Assembly (NCBI GenBank): GCA_947498595.1 | Contig: CANMKX010000003.1 | Coordinates: 62,001-126,000, forward strand | Direction: 5' to 3' | DNA length: 64,000 nt | Origin: an uncultured Aquimarina sp. | GTDB lineage: Bacteria; Bacteroidota; Bacteroidia; Flavobacteriales; Flavobacteriaceae | Shown: piece after piece, positions 53,191-61,681 of the stretch | Position numbering within the stretch: the stretch's first letter is position 1 | Layout: every line of letters starts with the position of its first letter | Notes under the pieces: model-generated | Seen by the model: the letters and a program-made list of their open reading frames with translations, nothing else | Told to the model about the DNA's origin: nothing | Databases searched by the model: none | Translations under genes and position numbers: made by a program

Positions 53191-54234
53191 TTATTCTTGT
53201 TTATTTGCTAATTGTCCACAAGCAGCGTCAATATCTTTTCCACGGCTTCTTCTAACATTAACAACAATTCCTTTATTTTCTAGTTGTTTTATATAATTTT
53301 CTATCGCGTGAGTTGGGGCTTGTTGAAATTCACCATCGTCTATCGGGTTGTATTCTATTAAATTTACTTTACATGGAACATATCCACAAAAGCGAACTAA
53401 TGCATCAATATCTTCTCTTTTATCATTTATCCCTTTCCAAACGACATATTCGTAAGTTATTCTGCTCTTTGTTTTTTCGTACCAATATTCTAATGCTTCT
53501 CTTAATTGAGCTAATGGAAATGTCTCATTGAATGGCATTATATGAGTTCTCACATCATCTATTGCAGAATGTAATGATACCGCTAATTTAAATCTCACCT
53601 CATCATCTGCCATCTTCTTAATCATTTTTGGTATTCCTGATGTTGACAAGGTTATTCGTTTAGGTGACATTCCTAATCCTTCTTCAGAGGTAATTTTATC
53701 AATAGCCGCAATCACATTTTTATAATTCATCAAAGGCTCACCCATTCCCATAAATACGATATTAGACAATGGTCTATTATGGTACAATCTACTTTCATTA
53801 TCTATAGCAACTACTTGATCATATATTTCGTCAGGATTAAGATTACGCATTCTCTTTAGTCTAGCCGTTGCACAAAACTTGCAATCAAGACTACATCCTA
53901 CTTGAGATGACACACATGCAGTAGTACGTGTAGGTGTTGGTATCAAAACAGATTCAACAACTAATCCATCATGAAGTCTCACTGCATTTTTAATTGTTCC
54001 ATCTGAGCTTTTTTGCATTTGGTCCACTCGTATGTGATTAATCACAAAATTTTCCTCAAGCATAGTTCGTGTTTGCTTTGAAACATTTGTCATATCATCA
54101 AAACTATGTGCTCCTTTATTCCATAGCCACTCATACACTTGATTCCCTCTAAAAGCTTTTTCTCCTTCTTCTACAAAAAAACTCCTCAGTTGTTCTTTTG
54201 TCAGGGCTCGTATGTCTTTTTTCTTTGCTTTCAT
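53191..54234 (-). CDS. rlmN: 23S rRNA/tRNA adenine-C2 methyltransferase RlmN
   Basis: A 347-residue radical SAM methyltransferase acting on A2503 of 23S rRNA and A37 of some tRNAs. The cluster motif CSLDCKFC (CxxxCxxC), GMGEPLMNY, and SLHSAIDDVR are intact, and the methyl-carrying Cys near the C-terminus lies in DAACGQLA. The length is normal. It lies between two genes on the same strand but a terminator upstream separates it from the chalcone-isomerase-like gene. Confidence 0.96.
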   Translation of the reverse strand: MKAKKKDIRALTKEQLRSFFVEEGEKAFRGNQVYEWLWNKGAHSFDDMTNVSKQTRTMLEENFVINHIRVDQMQKSSDGTIKNAVRLHDGLVVESVLIPTPTRTTACVSSQVGCSLDCKFCATARLKRMRNLNPDEIYDQVVAIDNESRLYHNRPLSNIVFMGMGEPLMNYKNVIAAIDKITSEEGLGMSPKRITLSTSGIPKMIKKMADDEVRFKLAVSLHSAIDDVRTHIMPFNETFPLAQLREALEYWYEKTKSRITYEYVVWKGINDKREDIDALVRFCGYVPCKVNLIEYNPIDDGEFQQAPTHAIENYIKQLENKGIVVNVRRSRGKDIDAACGQLANKQE

Positions 54235-54269
54235 CTTATTGCAAAAGTATAAAGATTATCTTTTTATAT

Positions 54270-54306
54270 AAAAAAAGAATCATCCATAATTTAATGAATG
54301 ATTCTC
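54270..54306 (-). terminator. Terminator of the chalcone-isomerase-like gene
   Basis: AGAATCATCCAT (54276-54287) and ATGAATGATTCT (54294-54305) pair with one mismatch. On the minus strand a T-run (TTTTTTTATA) follows. Confidence 0.82.
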
Positions 54307-54330
54307 GTTTCTTATCTTTCTATAATAATA

Positions 54331-55272
54331 CTATCGTACTCTTCTCCATTTTTGAGTTCCACCACTTCCTTTGTACTTTACATTTAATACGTTAGAATTA
54401 GTTTTATCAATCCAAATTTGACAATCAGAAACTTCACCATCTTCTATTTCTGTATACATTCCGTCTCCATATTTAGATCCGTCCTTTTTTAAACCTTTAA
54501 TAATTACTAATCCTTCTACTTCTTGATTTTTATCTGCTCCTTTACAATCATAACAAATAGCATCTCTTTCTGATTCTCTTAGCATTCTATCAATTCGTCC
54601 GTAAACTTTACCTTTTATTGCATAAATTTCTACGACAGACTTAGCTACTCCAGTTTTTACATAATATGATTTCCATTTTCCAAAAATTGGATTATCTCCG
54701 CTATCTCCTAAAAGACTTGTTTTTAATTCTTCATCAACTGGGTTATCTCCTAACCACATTCTGAATACAGCTTTTTTGAACGGTAATCCTTTAACAACTC
54801 CTAATTCTTTTTGGTTTTTGTAAACGTACAATCCATCTCCTTTTTTATATACTAATTTATAGATTTCATATTTACTGAATACTCCTCTAAAAAAACTAAG
54901 AAACTCACGTATTTCATTTTCTAATTTATAACTATTTCCATCTGTAGCTTTCTCTAATCCGTTACGAACCATATCTTCAAATATTGGTGGTGTAATTACA
55001 TTAGAAATCACTTTAATAGTCATTACCATTGTAGCATCTTTATCTGCTATTCTGATATCATCATTTTTTCCACCTGCTTCAAAATTTAAATACAATCCAC
55101 ATGCGTATAATTTTGAAGAAGATTTCACTCTAACTCCAGCTCCATTTAATATTAATTCTTCTCCTCCAATTTTCTCTATATCGTTGAAATGAAGTCCACC
55201 AACTTTAGTTTGTCCTATCGAACTTAAAATTCCTATTAAAAAAACTACGGTTAACGTAAAAATCTTTCTCAT
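54331..55272 (-). CDS. Secreted chalcone-isomerase-like/DUF2147 fusion protein, copy 1
   Basis: A 313-residue exported protein. After a signal peptide (1-19, ending SIGQ) comes a chalcone-isomerase-like domain (about 20-185: NGAGVRVKSSSKLYACGLYL, GNSYKLENEIREFLSFF, FRMWLGDNPVDEEL) and then a DUF2147 domain (about 195-313: GKWKSYY, SVVEIYAIKGKVYGRIDRML, CYDC). I chose the ATG at 55270-55272 because it places the signal peptide at the N-terminus; an upstream in-frame ATG adds 12 residues. The ligand is unknown. The next upstream gene encodes a close paralogue of equal length. Confidence 0.8.
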   Translation of the reverse strand: MRKIFTLTVVFLIGILSSIGQTKVGGLHFNDIEKIGGEELILNGAGVRVKSSSKLYACGLYLNFEAGGKNDDIRIADKDATMVMTIKVISNVITPPIFEDMVRNGLEKATDGNSYKLENEIREFLSFFRGVFSKYEIYKLVYKKGDGLYVYKNQKELGVVKGLPFKKAVFRMWLGDNPVDEELKTSLLGDSGDNPIFGKWKSYYVKTGVAKSVVEIYAIKGKVYGRIDRMLRESERDAICYDCKGADKNQEVEGLVIIKGLKKDGSKYGDGMYTEIEDGEVSDCQIWIDKTNSNVLNVKYKGSGGTQKWRRVR

Positions 55273-55332
55273 CTTTAATATATAATTAGTATAACTCTTC
55301 AAAAACATCTTTCATTTTTGCTTATAAAAAAC

Positions 55333-55348
55333 TGTGACTCAGGTCACA
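55333..55348. promoter_or_regulatory. Crp/Fnr-type operator
   Basis: TGTGA-CTCAGG-TCACA is a perfect match to the Crp/Fnr consensus TGTGA-N6-TCACA; TGTGAC/GTCACA is a 6-bp dyad with 4-bp centre. It lies about 60 bp upstream of the chosen ATG and downstream of the predicted start (-7 box 55382-55389), a position suited to repression, or to a leader hairpin. Confidence 0.6.
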
Positions 55349-55381
55349 AAAATTTTTCTATTTACAATTTTTTCAGGCCGG

Positions 55382-55389
55382 CAAAGATA
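55382..55389 (-). promoter_or_regulatory. -7 box of copy 1 gene
   Basis: Minus strand TATCTTTG, exact to TAnnTTTG. TTTA at the expected -33 distance (17 bp further) is one mismatch from TTTG. Confidence 0.55.
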
Positions 55390-55508
55390 ATGAAGATTAT
55401 GATATTTAAAGAGTATTTTATTGTTTTTTAATCTTTTTTAACTCAAAAAAAGATATTTTTACATGACATTTATCATTTATTTTACTTTTCTGTAGGAATT
55501 ATATGACT

Positions 55509-56450
55509 TTATGTAATTTTCTTCCATTTTAAAATTCCATTACTCCCTTTGTATTTTATATTAAGAATAGTTGGATTGTTTTTATCTACCCAAAGTTGAC
55601 ATGAAGATACTTTTCCATTCTCTATTTTTGTAAAGAATCCATCGGTATATCTGTCTCCTATTTTTTTTAATCCCTTGATAATTTCTAATCCTTCAATCTC
55701 ACGGTTTTTATCATTTCCTTTACATTCATAACAAATTGCATCTCTTTCTGATTCTCTTAGCATTCTTTCAACTCTACCATAAACTTTTCCTTTAATCGTA
55801 TATATTTCAACAATAGATTTTGCTACTCCAGAGTTTTCATAATAAGATTTCCATTTTCCTAATACGGGATTATTTCCTTGATTCCCTAATAAATTCATTT
55901 TCAAATCATCATTTACTGGATTATCTCCTAGCCAAATTCTAAAAAGCGCTTTCTTGAATTCAAGATCACCTATAGTACCCAGCTTATATTTGTTTTTATA
56001 GATCGTTAAGCCACTGAGCCTACTGTGGATTATTTTATAAACATCATACTTATTAAAAGTTACATTTAAGAATTCTAAAAATTTTCTTGTTTCATCTTCA
56101 AATTTATAACTATTACCATCTGTTGCCTTTTCTAGTCCGTTACGGATCAATTCCTGAAATTTTTCTGAAGTAACTTTATTTGAAAGTAATTTTATTGTTA
56201 AAATCATATTCTCATCTGCATCAGCTATTTCTATCCCATTATTTAATTTCTTAGCTTCATCTTCTAAATACAATCCACATGCATATAATTTTATTGAATA
56301 TTTTTTCCTTATCCCTACACCATTTAATATAACTTCTTCTCCATTAATCTTTTCTACATCGTTAAAGTATACATTTGCTATTTTTGTTTGTCCAAAAATA
56401 TTTACTACCCCTATTAAAAAAAAACTAATTATTATCCCCAGTTTTTTCAT
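55509..56450 (-). CDS. Secreted chalcone-isomerase-like/DUF2147 fusion protein, copy 2
   Basis: A 313-residue paralogue of the next gene with the same order: signal peptide ending NIFGQ, chalcone-isomerase-like domain (NGVGIRKKYSIKLYACGLYL, GNSYKFEDETRKFLEFL, FRIWLGDNPVNDDL), and DUF2147 (GKWKSYY, CYEC). The two are clearly a tandem duplication with the same length. I chose the internal ATG (56448-56450), which fits the signal peptide; the longer frame adds a charged 13-residue extension. No catalytic residues of plant chalcone isomerase can be verified. Confidence 0.8.
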   Translation of the reverse strand: MKKLGIIISFFLIGVVNIFGQTKIANVYFNDVEKINGEEVILNGVGIRKKYSIKLYACGLYLEDEAKKLNNGIEIADADENMILTIKLLSNKVTSEKFQELIRNGLEKATDGNSYKFEDETRKFLEFLNVTFNKYDVYKIIHSRLSGLTIYKNKYKLGTIGDLEFKKALFRIWLGDNPVNDDLKMNLLGNQGNNPVLGKWKSYYENSGVAKSIVEIYTIKGKVYGRVERMLRESERDAICYECKGNDKNREIEGLEIIKGLKKIGDRYTDGFFTKIENGKVSSCQLWVDKNNPTILNIKYKGSNGILKWKKIT

Positions 56451-56631
56451 TTTTAATCGATTTTTATTTCTAATTATTTCCCTTTTCAATACTACAGAAT
56501 AACTTATTTTTTCTAATTATTTCTGGTTAATCCTATCATACAATATAGATTAAAGTGCAAAAAAATCGATAAATGCTTTTTTGTATTCGGTAAAATATCG
56601 AACCGAATTGTGATTTTCATTTTATTTTCAG

Positions 56632-56690
56632 ATCATAGTATAAAAAAAGACCTGTTATTGTTAGTAACAGGTCTTTTTTTATACTATGAT
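56632..56690. terminator. Very long perfect hairpin downstream of queA
   Basis: Arms of 26 bp (56632-56657 and 56665-56690) are perfectly complementary around a 7-nt loop. The inner part GACCTGTTA/TAACAGGTC with A/T runs is a normal bidirectional terminator for queA; the outer ATCATAGTAT/ATACTATGAT extends it well beyond usual terminator length. Confidence 0.85.
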
Positions 56691-56699
56691 TTTTTTTTC

Positions 56700-57749
56700 T
56701 TAGATAATCAGCATTGCATCTCCATAAGAGTAAAATTTATATTTTTCTTTTACAGCTTGTGCATATGCTTCTTTCATTAAATCATGTCCAGCAAAAGCAG
56801 AAACCATCATTAACAATGTTGATTTAGGTGTATGAAAATTTGTTATCATACTATTTGCTATACTAAAATCATAAGGAGGGAAAATAAACTTATTAGTCCA
56901 TCCGCTAAATTCATTCAATGTATTTTCTGAAGAAACTGAACTTTCTAAAGCTCTCATTACTGTAGTTCCTACAGCACAAATCCTTCTTTTATTTTGAATC
57001 GCTTTATTAATAGTATCCGTTGCTTCTTTTACGATATGAGCTTCTTCACTATCCATTTTATGCTTTGATAGATCTTCAACCTCTACAGGACTAAAAGTTC
57101 CTAAACCTACATGCAGAGTTACCTCAGCAAAATTTAGTCCTTTTATTTCTAAACGTTTCATTAAATGTTTAGAGAAGTGCAATCCTGCTGTTGGAGCTGC
57201 TACTGCTCCTTCACTTTTTGCATAAATTGTTTGGTAACGCTCTTCATCTTGAGGCTCTACTTCTCTTTTAATATATTTAGGTAAAGGTGTTTCTCCTAAA
57301 TCCGTTAATTTTTGTCTAAATTCTTCGTAAGAACCATCATATAAAAAACGTAACGTACGTCCTCTTGAAGTTGTATTATCAATAACTTCAGCTACTAAGC
57401 TTTCGTCATCTCCAAAATACAATTTATTACCTATACGAATTTTTCTTGCTGGATCTACAAGTACATCCCATAATCGAGTTTCAGAATTCAACTCTCTTAA
57501 TAAAAACACTTCAATTCTAGCTCCTGTTTTTTCTTTATTTCCGTATAACCTTGCTGGAAATACTTTTGTATTGTTCAAAACCATTACATCATCTTCATCA
57601 AAATAATCTATAAGGTCTTTAAACATTTTATGTTCTATGGTTTGTTCTTTTCTATTTAAAACCATTAAACGAGCTTCATCTCTGTTTTCTGCTGGATATT
57701 CTGCCAACAATTCGCTAGGAAGATCGAAATTAAAATGCGATAACTTCAT
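56700..57749 (-). CDS. queA: S-adenosylmethionine:tRNA ribosyltransferase-isomerase QueA
   Basis: A 349-residue enzyme that transfers the ribosyl part of SAM to preQ1 in tRNA, forming epoxyqueuosine. [27 protein letters not shown] opens the protein, and [25 protein letters not shown] and [18 protein letters not shown] are family signatures. The length is normal. It has its own consensus promoter and a strong terminator. Confidence 0.97.
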   Translation of the reverse strand: MKLSHFNFDLPSELLAEYPAENRDEARLMVLNRKEQTIEHKMFKDLIDYFDEDDVMVLNNTKVFPARLYGNKEKTGARIEVFLLRELNSETRLWDVLVDPARKIRIGNKLYFGDDESLVAEVIDNTTSRGRTLRFLYDGSYEEFRQKLTDLGETPLPKYIKREVEPQDEERYQTIYAKSEGAVAAPTAGLHFSKHLMKRLEIKGLNFAEVTLHVGLGTFSPVEVEDLSKHKMDSEEAHIVKEATDTINKAIQNKRRICAVGTTVMRALESSVSSENTLNEFSGWTNKFIFPPYDFSIANSMITNFHTPKSTLLMMVSAFAGHDLMKEAYAQAVKEKYKFYSYGDAMLII

Positions 57750-57772
57750 TCTTTTTATTTTTTTATAAGGAG

Positions 57773-57804
57773 CAAATATACAATCTCGTACTAGGGGTTG
57801 TCAA
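57773..57804 (-). promoter_or_regulatory. Consensus promoter of queA
   Basis: On the minus strand TTG (57804-57802) is followed after 21 bp by TATATTTG (57780-57773), exact to TAnnTTTG. It lies 24 bp before the ATG, in the short gap after aroA. Confidence 0.65.
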
Positions 57805-57822
57805 GTAATTTGCTATTTATAT

Positions 57823-59049
57823 TTAATTTTTGGCTAAAACAAATCCTAAAGTTTCTAAATCTTTCCAAAAATCAGGATATGACTTAGAAACTACATCGGC
57901 TTCTAGTATTGTTAAACTTGTTTTGATCCCTAATGGAGCAAATGCCATTGCCATTCTATGATCTTGATATGTTTCTATTGCCACTTCTCTTTTAATAGTA
58001 TTGGAAGCCATTAACTCTAAACTATCGTTCGTTATAATAACTTCAGCTCCCAATTTTTCTAATTCAGCTTTTAAAGCTTCTAATCTATCTGTTTCTTTGA
58101 TTTTTAACGTATGTAATCCTGTTAAATAACAACCTATACCTAGCCCAAAACAAGTTACTGCTATTGTTTGTGCTATATCCGGAGAATTAGATAAATCTAA
58201 AGGTGATACAATTGTAGGTTTTACTTTATTATTCTTACGTAATGTTACTGTAGTATCGTTAAATACAGTATCTACTCCTAAACTTTTATATATCGTTGCT
58301 AAAGCAGAATCTCCTTGGTAACTATTTTCTTTATAACTTCCTATAGTTATTGTTGCTTCATTTGATAGTGCTACAATACTATAAAAATAAGAAGCAGAGC
58401 TCCAATCTGATTCTACAACAATAGTTTTAGGTGTTACTTTATTTTTAGGCTTTATCTTTATTAAATTCCCATCAAAACTTCCTTCTATACCAGCATCTCT
58501 TAATAAGCTTAATGTCATTTCGATATAAGGAACTGACGTTACTTTTCCTTCTAGGTTAATTTCTAAGCCATTAGATAATGTAGGAGCGATTAACATTAAT
58601 GCTGAGATATATTGACTACTAATATTAGCTTGAAGAGTTACTTCTTTCTTATCTATCTTCTTCCCTTTTATTAATAGAGGCGGATATCCTTCATTTTTAT
58701 CGTATTGCAAATCTGCCCCAAGTTCTTGTAATGCTCTTACTAAAACTTCAATAGGGCGTTGCTGCATTCTTTCACTTCCTGTTAATACAACTTCTCGATC
58801 TTCTTTTCTAGAAAAATATGCTGTAAGAAATCGCATAGCAGTTCCTGCATGATGAATATCTACTGTTGGATTACTACTACTTAATGCTTGCTGCAAAACT
58901 TGAGAATCATCACTATTAGAAATATTTTCTATTTGTAATTCAGGATATAATGCTTGTAATATTAACAAACGGTTTGACTCACTTTTTGAACCTGTAATTT
59001 GTAGGCTCGCATTTTGTATATCACTACTTTGTTTTATTGCTATATTCAT
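57823..59049 (-). CDS. aroA: 3-phosphoshikimate 1-carboxyvinyltransferase AroA
   Basis: A 408-residue EPSP synthase of the shikimate pathway. N-terminal KSESNRLLI gives the catalytic Lys and the shikimate-phosphate pocket, HAGTAMRFLTAYF corresponds to the LNAGTAMR motif, LKIKETDRLEAL to ETDR, and DHRMAMAFAPLG ends the active site. As common in Bacteroidota it is shorter than E. coli AroA (427 residues) and divergent. The ATG overlaps the 87-residue membrane protein stop by 4 bp. Confidence 0.94.
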   Translation of the reverse strand: MNIAIKQSSDIQNASLQITGSKSESNRLLILQALYPELQIENISNSDDSQVLQQALSSSNPTVDIHHAGTAMRFLTAYFSRKEDREVVLTGSERMQQRPIEVLVRALQELGADLQYDKNEGYPPLLIKGKKIDKKEVTLQANISSQYISALMLIAPTLSNGLEINLEGKVTSVPYIEMTLSLLRDAGIEGSFDGNLIKIKPKNKVTPKTIVVESDWSSASYFYSIVALSNEATITIGSYKENSYQGDSALATIYKSLGVDTVFNDTTVTLRKNNKVKPTIVSPLDLSNSPDIAQTIAVTCFGLGIGCYLTGLHTLKIKETDRLEALKAELEKLGAEVIITNDSLELMASNTIKREVAIETYQDHRMAMAFAPLGIKTSLTILEADVVSKSYPDFWKDLETLGFVLAKN

Positions 59050-59309
59050 CCTCTTTTACTCTTATCTTTTATTGCTTTATTTCTATGTACGACATACCCC
59101 ATAAAACATCCATAAATCAAACCTCCAATTATTCTTGAAATAAGATACCTCATCCATTTTCCATCTTTTAGATTTTGTTGTGAAAACTCTTCTAGATTAA
59201 AGCTGTATTGGAATATCACCATAATTAGGCTAAATATTATAATAAACATTAATCCAGTTACTAATACACTTTTCCAATATTCTTTGGAGGATATGATTTC
59301 TTTAAACAT
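59046..59309 (-). CDS. Small two-helix membrane protein
   Basis: An 87-residue protein with two hydrophobic segments (about 15-34 and 54-73) and a basic C-terminal tail (HRNKAIKDKSKRG). No known family recognised. It is tightly packed between the mazG-like gene (1 bp gap) and aroA (4-bp overlap), so it is translated from the same mRNA. Confidence 0.7.
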   Translation of the reverse strand: MFKEIISSKEYWKSVLVTGLMFIIIFSLIMVIFQYSFNLEEFSQQNLKDGKWMRYLISRIIGGLIYGCFMGYVVHRNKAIKDKSKRG

Positions 59310-59310
59310 T

Positions 59311-59637
59311 TTATTTTAATTTTTCATTATTATGGTGTCGATCGTGATCTCTTTTCGTTTTAATATCTAGTTTTTTATTAAAAGCTTCTTCTAAATTTAC
59401 TCCAGTTTGATTTGCCAAACATAAAACCACAAACATTACATCAGCAAGCTCTTCTCCTAAATCTTTTCCTTTATCACTCTCTTTTTCACTTTGTTCTCCA
59501 TAGCGACGTGCTATAATTCTAGCAACCTCTCCTACTTCCTCTGTAAGTTGAGCCATATTGGTTAACTCATTAAAATAACGAACTCCATGTTTTTTTATCC
59601 ATTCGTCTACAGCTTGTTGTGCATTTTGTATATTCAT
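59311..59637 (-). CDS. MazG-like nucleotide pyrophosphohydrolase
   Basis: A 108-residue all-alpha NTP pyrophosphohydrolase. The metal-binding pattern LTEEVGEVARIIARRYGEQ (EExxE) and LGEELADVMFVVLCL (ExxD) matches the MazG/YpjD type. It probably removes non-canonical or excess nucleotides. It follows the 673-residue protein gene by 7 bp and sits in the same operon as the small membrane protein and aroA. Confidence 0.9.
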   Translation of the reverse strand: MNIQNAQQAVDEWIKKHGVRYFNELTNMAQLTEEVGEVARIIARRYGEQSEKESDKGKDLGEELADVMFVVLCLANQTGVNLEEAFNKKLDIKTKRDHDRHHNNEKLK

Positions 59638-59644
59638 AATGTTT

Positions 59645-61666
59645 TTATATTTTTTTCAGAATCACTTGCTCATTTTCTTTCTCTACTATCTGCTTATAAA
59701 ATTCTTTTAACGAAGCATAATAGTCTGAAGTTAACACTGGTGCTTTTATCGTTTCATTTACAATTAATTGAACAGTTCCATTCATTACATTTGTTCTATA
59801 ACTAAACATTCCCATGTCATTAGGTAGTTTTAATGCTTTTGTTTTTGGAAGAGAAGTTACATTGTAGCCTTCTGGTATTTTTATATTAATCATATAACTT
59901 CTAGAAAAACCATATCCAAAATCTACAGGGTATACTCTTTCTTCTGATTTAAAAGGATTTTCATTTCTCTTAAAAAATAATAATGGTGAAAAGAAAATTT
60001 CATCGCCTATAGCTTCGGTTTGATTTTCTAGTTCAAAAGAAAACCTTTCGTTAACTCCTTTTCCATATTTTCTAACTCCTTTTCTTGAATATTCATTTAC
60101 CTCTAATATATCATATTCACTTTTTATTCTTTCTATATTACTTTCTTCATTTTTCCCTCCATTATTAGTACGATAATTGTGAGCTAAATATCTTAAATAA
60201 GTTAAACTACTTTTCCCTTCAATATTTCCATCCTCTTTAATTTCACATTGAACATTATATCGGTTGCTTGATACTTTTCTTGGTCTTAAATTAACCATTT
60301 GAGAGTTTCCTGTCTCAGTAATTATCCTACCGACACCATATAAAATTCTATTAGGAAGGATATTAGGCTGTCCATATTTATCAGTTCCATCTAAATAAAC
60401 AATAGCATTATTTTTAACTCTCACTGCTGCTATTACATAATTGAAACCATTAATTGTTGGATATAACGATATTGCTTGATCACTTGAGCTAACTAATACT
60501 GGAGTTGCTTTTAAACCTGCATAGGACAGCATAGAAGTTAACATCAAATTTATCTCTGATGAATTTCCAATACCTTCTTTATATGCTTTTTTAACACCAT
60601 CTTCAACAAAAACACGATACTTACCGTTCCAATTCATTTTTCTTTTCACAAATTCGTAAATCAAAAACATTCGTCTCAATGGGTCTTGTTCTTGTTGTAA
60701 AATTTTATCAACAGCTTCTTTATAATAGCGTTGTTTCTTTAATTCTCCTCCAAAATTAGGACTTAAATAAATTTGTTTTGAAACATCTCCCCATGTTGTC
60801 GATCTATAGTCTATAGGTGCATCTGGAAAATTAACATATGATAATTCAAAATTTAACGACGATACAAAATTATCTACATTTCCTGAATATGGCTCTTCTT
60901 TAAAACTAGGAATATCAGAACCTGTAACAACATATTTGTTTGTTATATAATCGATTTCTCTAGATGATAATGCTGTTTTTGTATTTGTAGCACCTGATCT
61001 TGTATTAATACTTAATCGTATTTTTCCTGAAGAAGTAGTTTCTTTTAAATCAACTGGTAAAAAACCAGTTAAATGTCTTTTAAAAACAAAATACTCTGGA
61101 GAACTTACTTCTATTTTTTGTTGTTTTATAGGAATATTTTCTTGCAAATAGATTTTATCTATATTAGCAATAAAGGGTGATAGAATTTTATATTTATATT
61201 CAATAACGGCACCTTCTTTTAATGAAGGCATTGTAAATTTTACTTGATTAAGCGTTTCGGAAAAATTACTCTTAAAAATCCCATCTTTTTTTAGCTTCGT
61301 TTCCTTTATTTTTCCGTTTTCTAATAAATAGGTTATTCCTTTAAGACCTGTTATTTTTTCTTCATTTTTTCTATTTTTATATAAAAAAACTTCATCATTA
61401 CCATATTCAAATCCGTCTTTATTATATAATTTTATTCTCTTATATATATCTGTTACTAATCTAAAACCGTTTCCTTGTATGTATTCATAATAAACTTTTC
61501 GCTCATCATATAGCACTACTGCATTTGCGCTACTATCTTTCTCATATACTGTCTTTTGAAGTTCTTCTTTAGATACTTTCCCAAATTTATAAACTTGTCC
61601 ATACCCTTTTGAAATTGTTATTGTGATTATAAAAATTATAATACTTATTATTCTTCTGAAATTCAT
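59645..61666 (-). CDS. DUF3857/transglutaminase-like protein lacking catalytic residues
   Basis: A 673-residue exported protein: signal peptide (about 1-23), a DUF3857 beta domain (about 60-250), a transglutaminase-like domain (about 310-430) and a C-terminal beta domain. Where the sister protein has GYGDCKAL, this one has GIGNSSEIN (Ser369 for Cys), and NHVI is replaced by NYVI, so the Cys-His pair is lost. It is probably a binding or scaffolding protein rather than an enzyme. It directly follows the active-looking homologue (15-bp gap). Confidence 0.82.
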   Translation of the reverse strand: MNFRRIISIIIFIITITISKGYGQVYKFGKVSKEELQKTVYEKDSSANAVVLYDERKVYYEYIQGNGFRLVTDIYKRIKLYNKDGFEYGNDEVFLYKNRKNEEKITGLKGITYLLENGKIKETKLKKDGIFKSNFSETLNQVKFTMPSLKEGAVIEYKYKILSPFIANIDKIYLQENIPIKQQKIEVSSPEYFVFKRHLTGFLPVDLKETTSSGKIRLSINTRSGATNTKTALSSREIDYITNKYVVTGSDIPSFKEEPYSGNVDNFVSSLNFELSYVNFPDAPIDYRSTTWGDVSKQIYLSPNFGGELKKQRYYKEAVDKILQQEQDPLRRMFLIYEFVKRKMNWNGKYRVFVEDGVKKAYKEGIGNSSEINLMLTSMLSYAGLKATPVLVSSSDQAISLYPTINGFNYVIAAVRVKNNAIVYLDGTDKYGQPNILPNRILYGVGRIITETGNSQMVNLRPRKVSSNRYNVQCEIKEDGNIEGKSSLTYLRYLAHNYRTNNGGKNEESNIERIKSEYDILEVNEYSRKGVRKYGKGVNERFSFELENQTEAIGDEIFFSPLLFFKRNENPFKSEERVYPVDFGYGFSRSYMINIKIPEGYNVTSLPKTKALKLPNDMGMFSYRTNVMNGTVQLIVNETIKAPVLTSDYYASLKEFYKQIVEKENEQVILKKI

Positions 61667-61681
61667 TGATTGATTTTTATA

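Noticed and set aside
57750-57822. preQ1 riboswitch in front of queA
   Set aside because: The gap holds a consensus promoter ending 24 bp before the ATG, leaving no room for an aptamer, and no pseudoknot-like sequence is visible.
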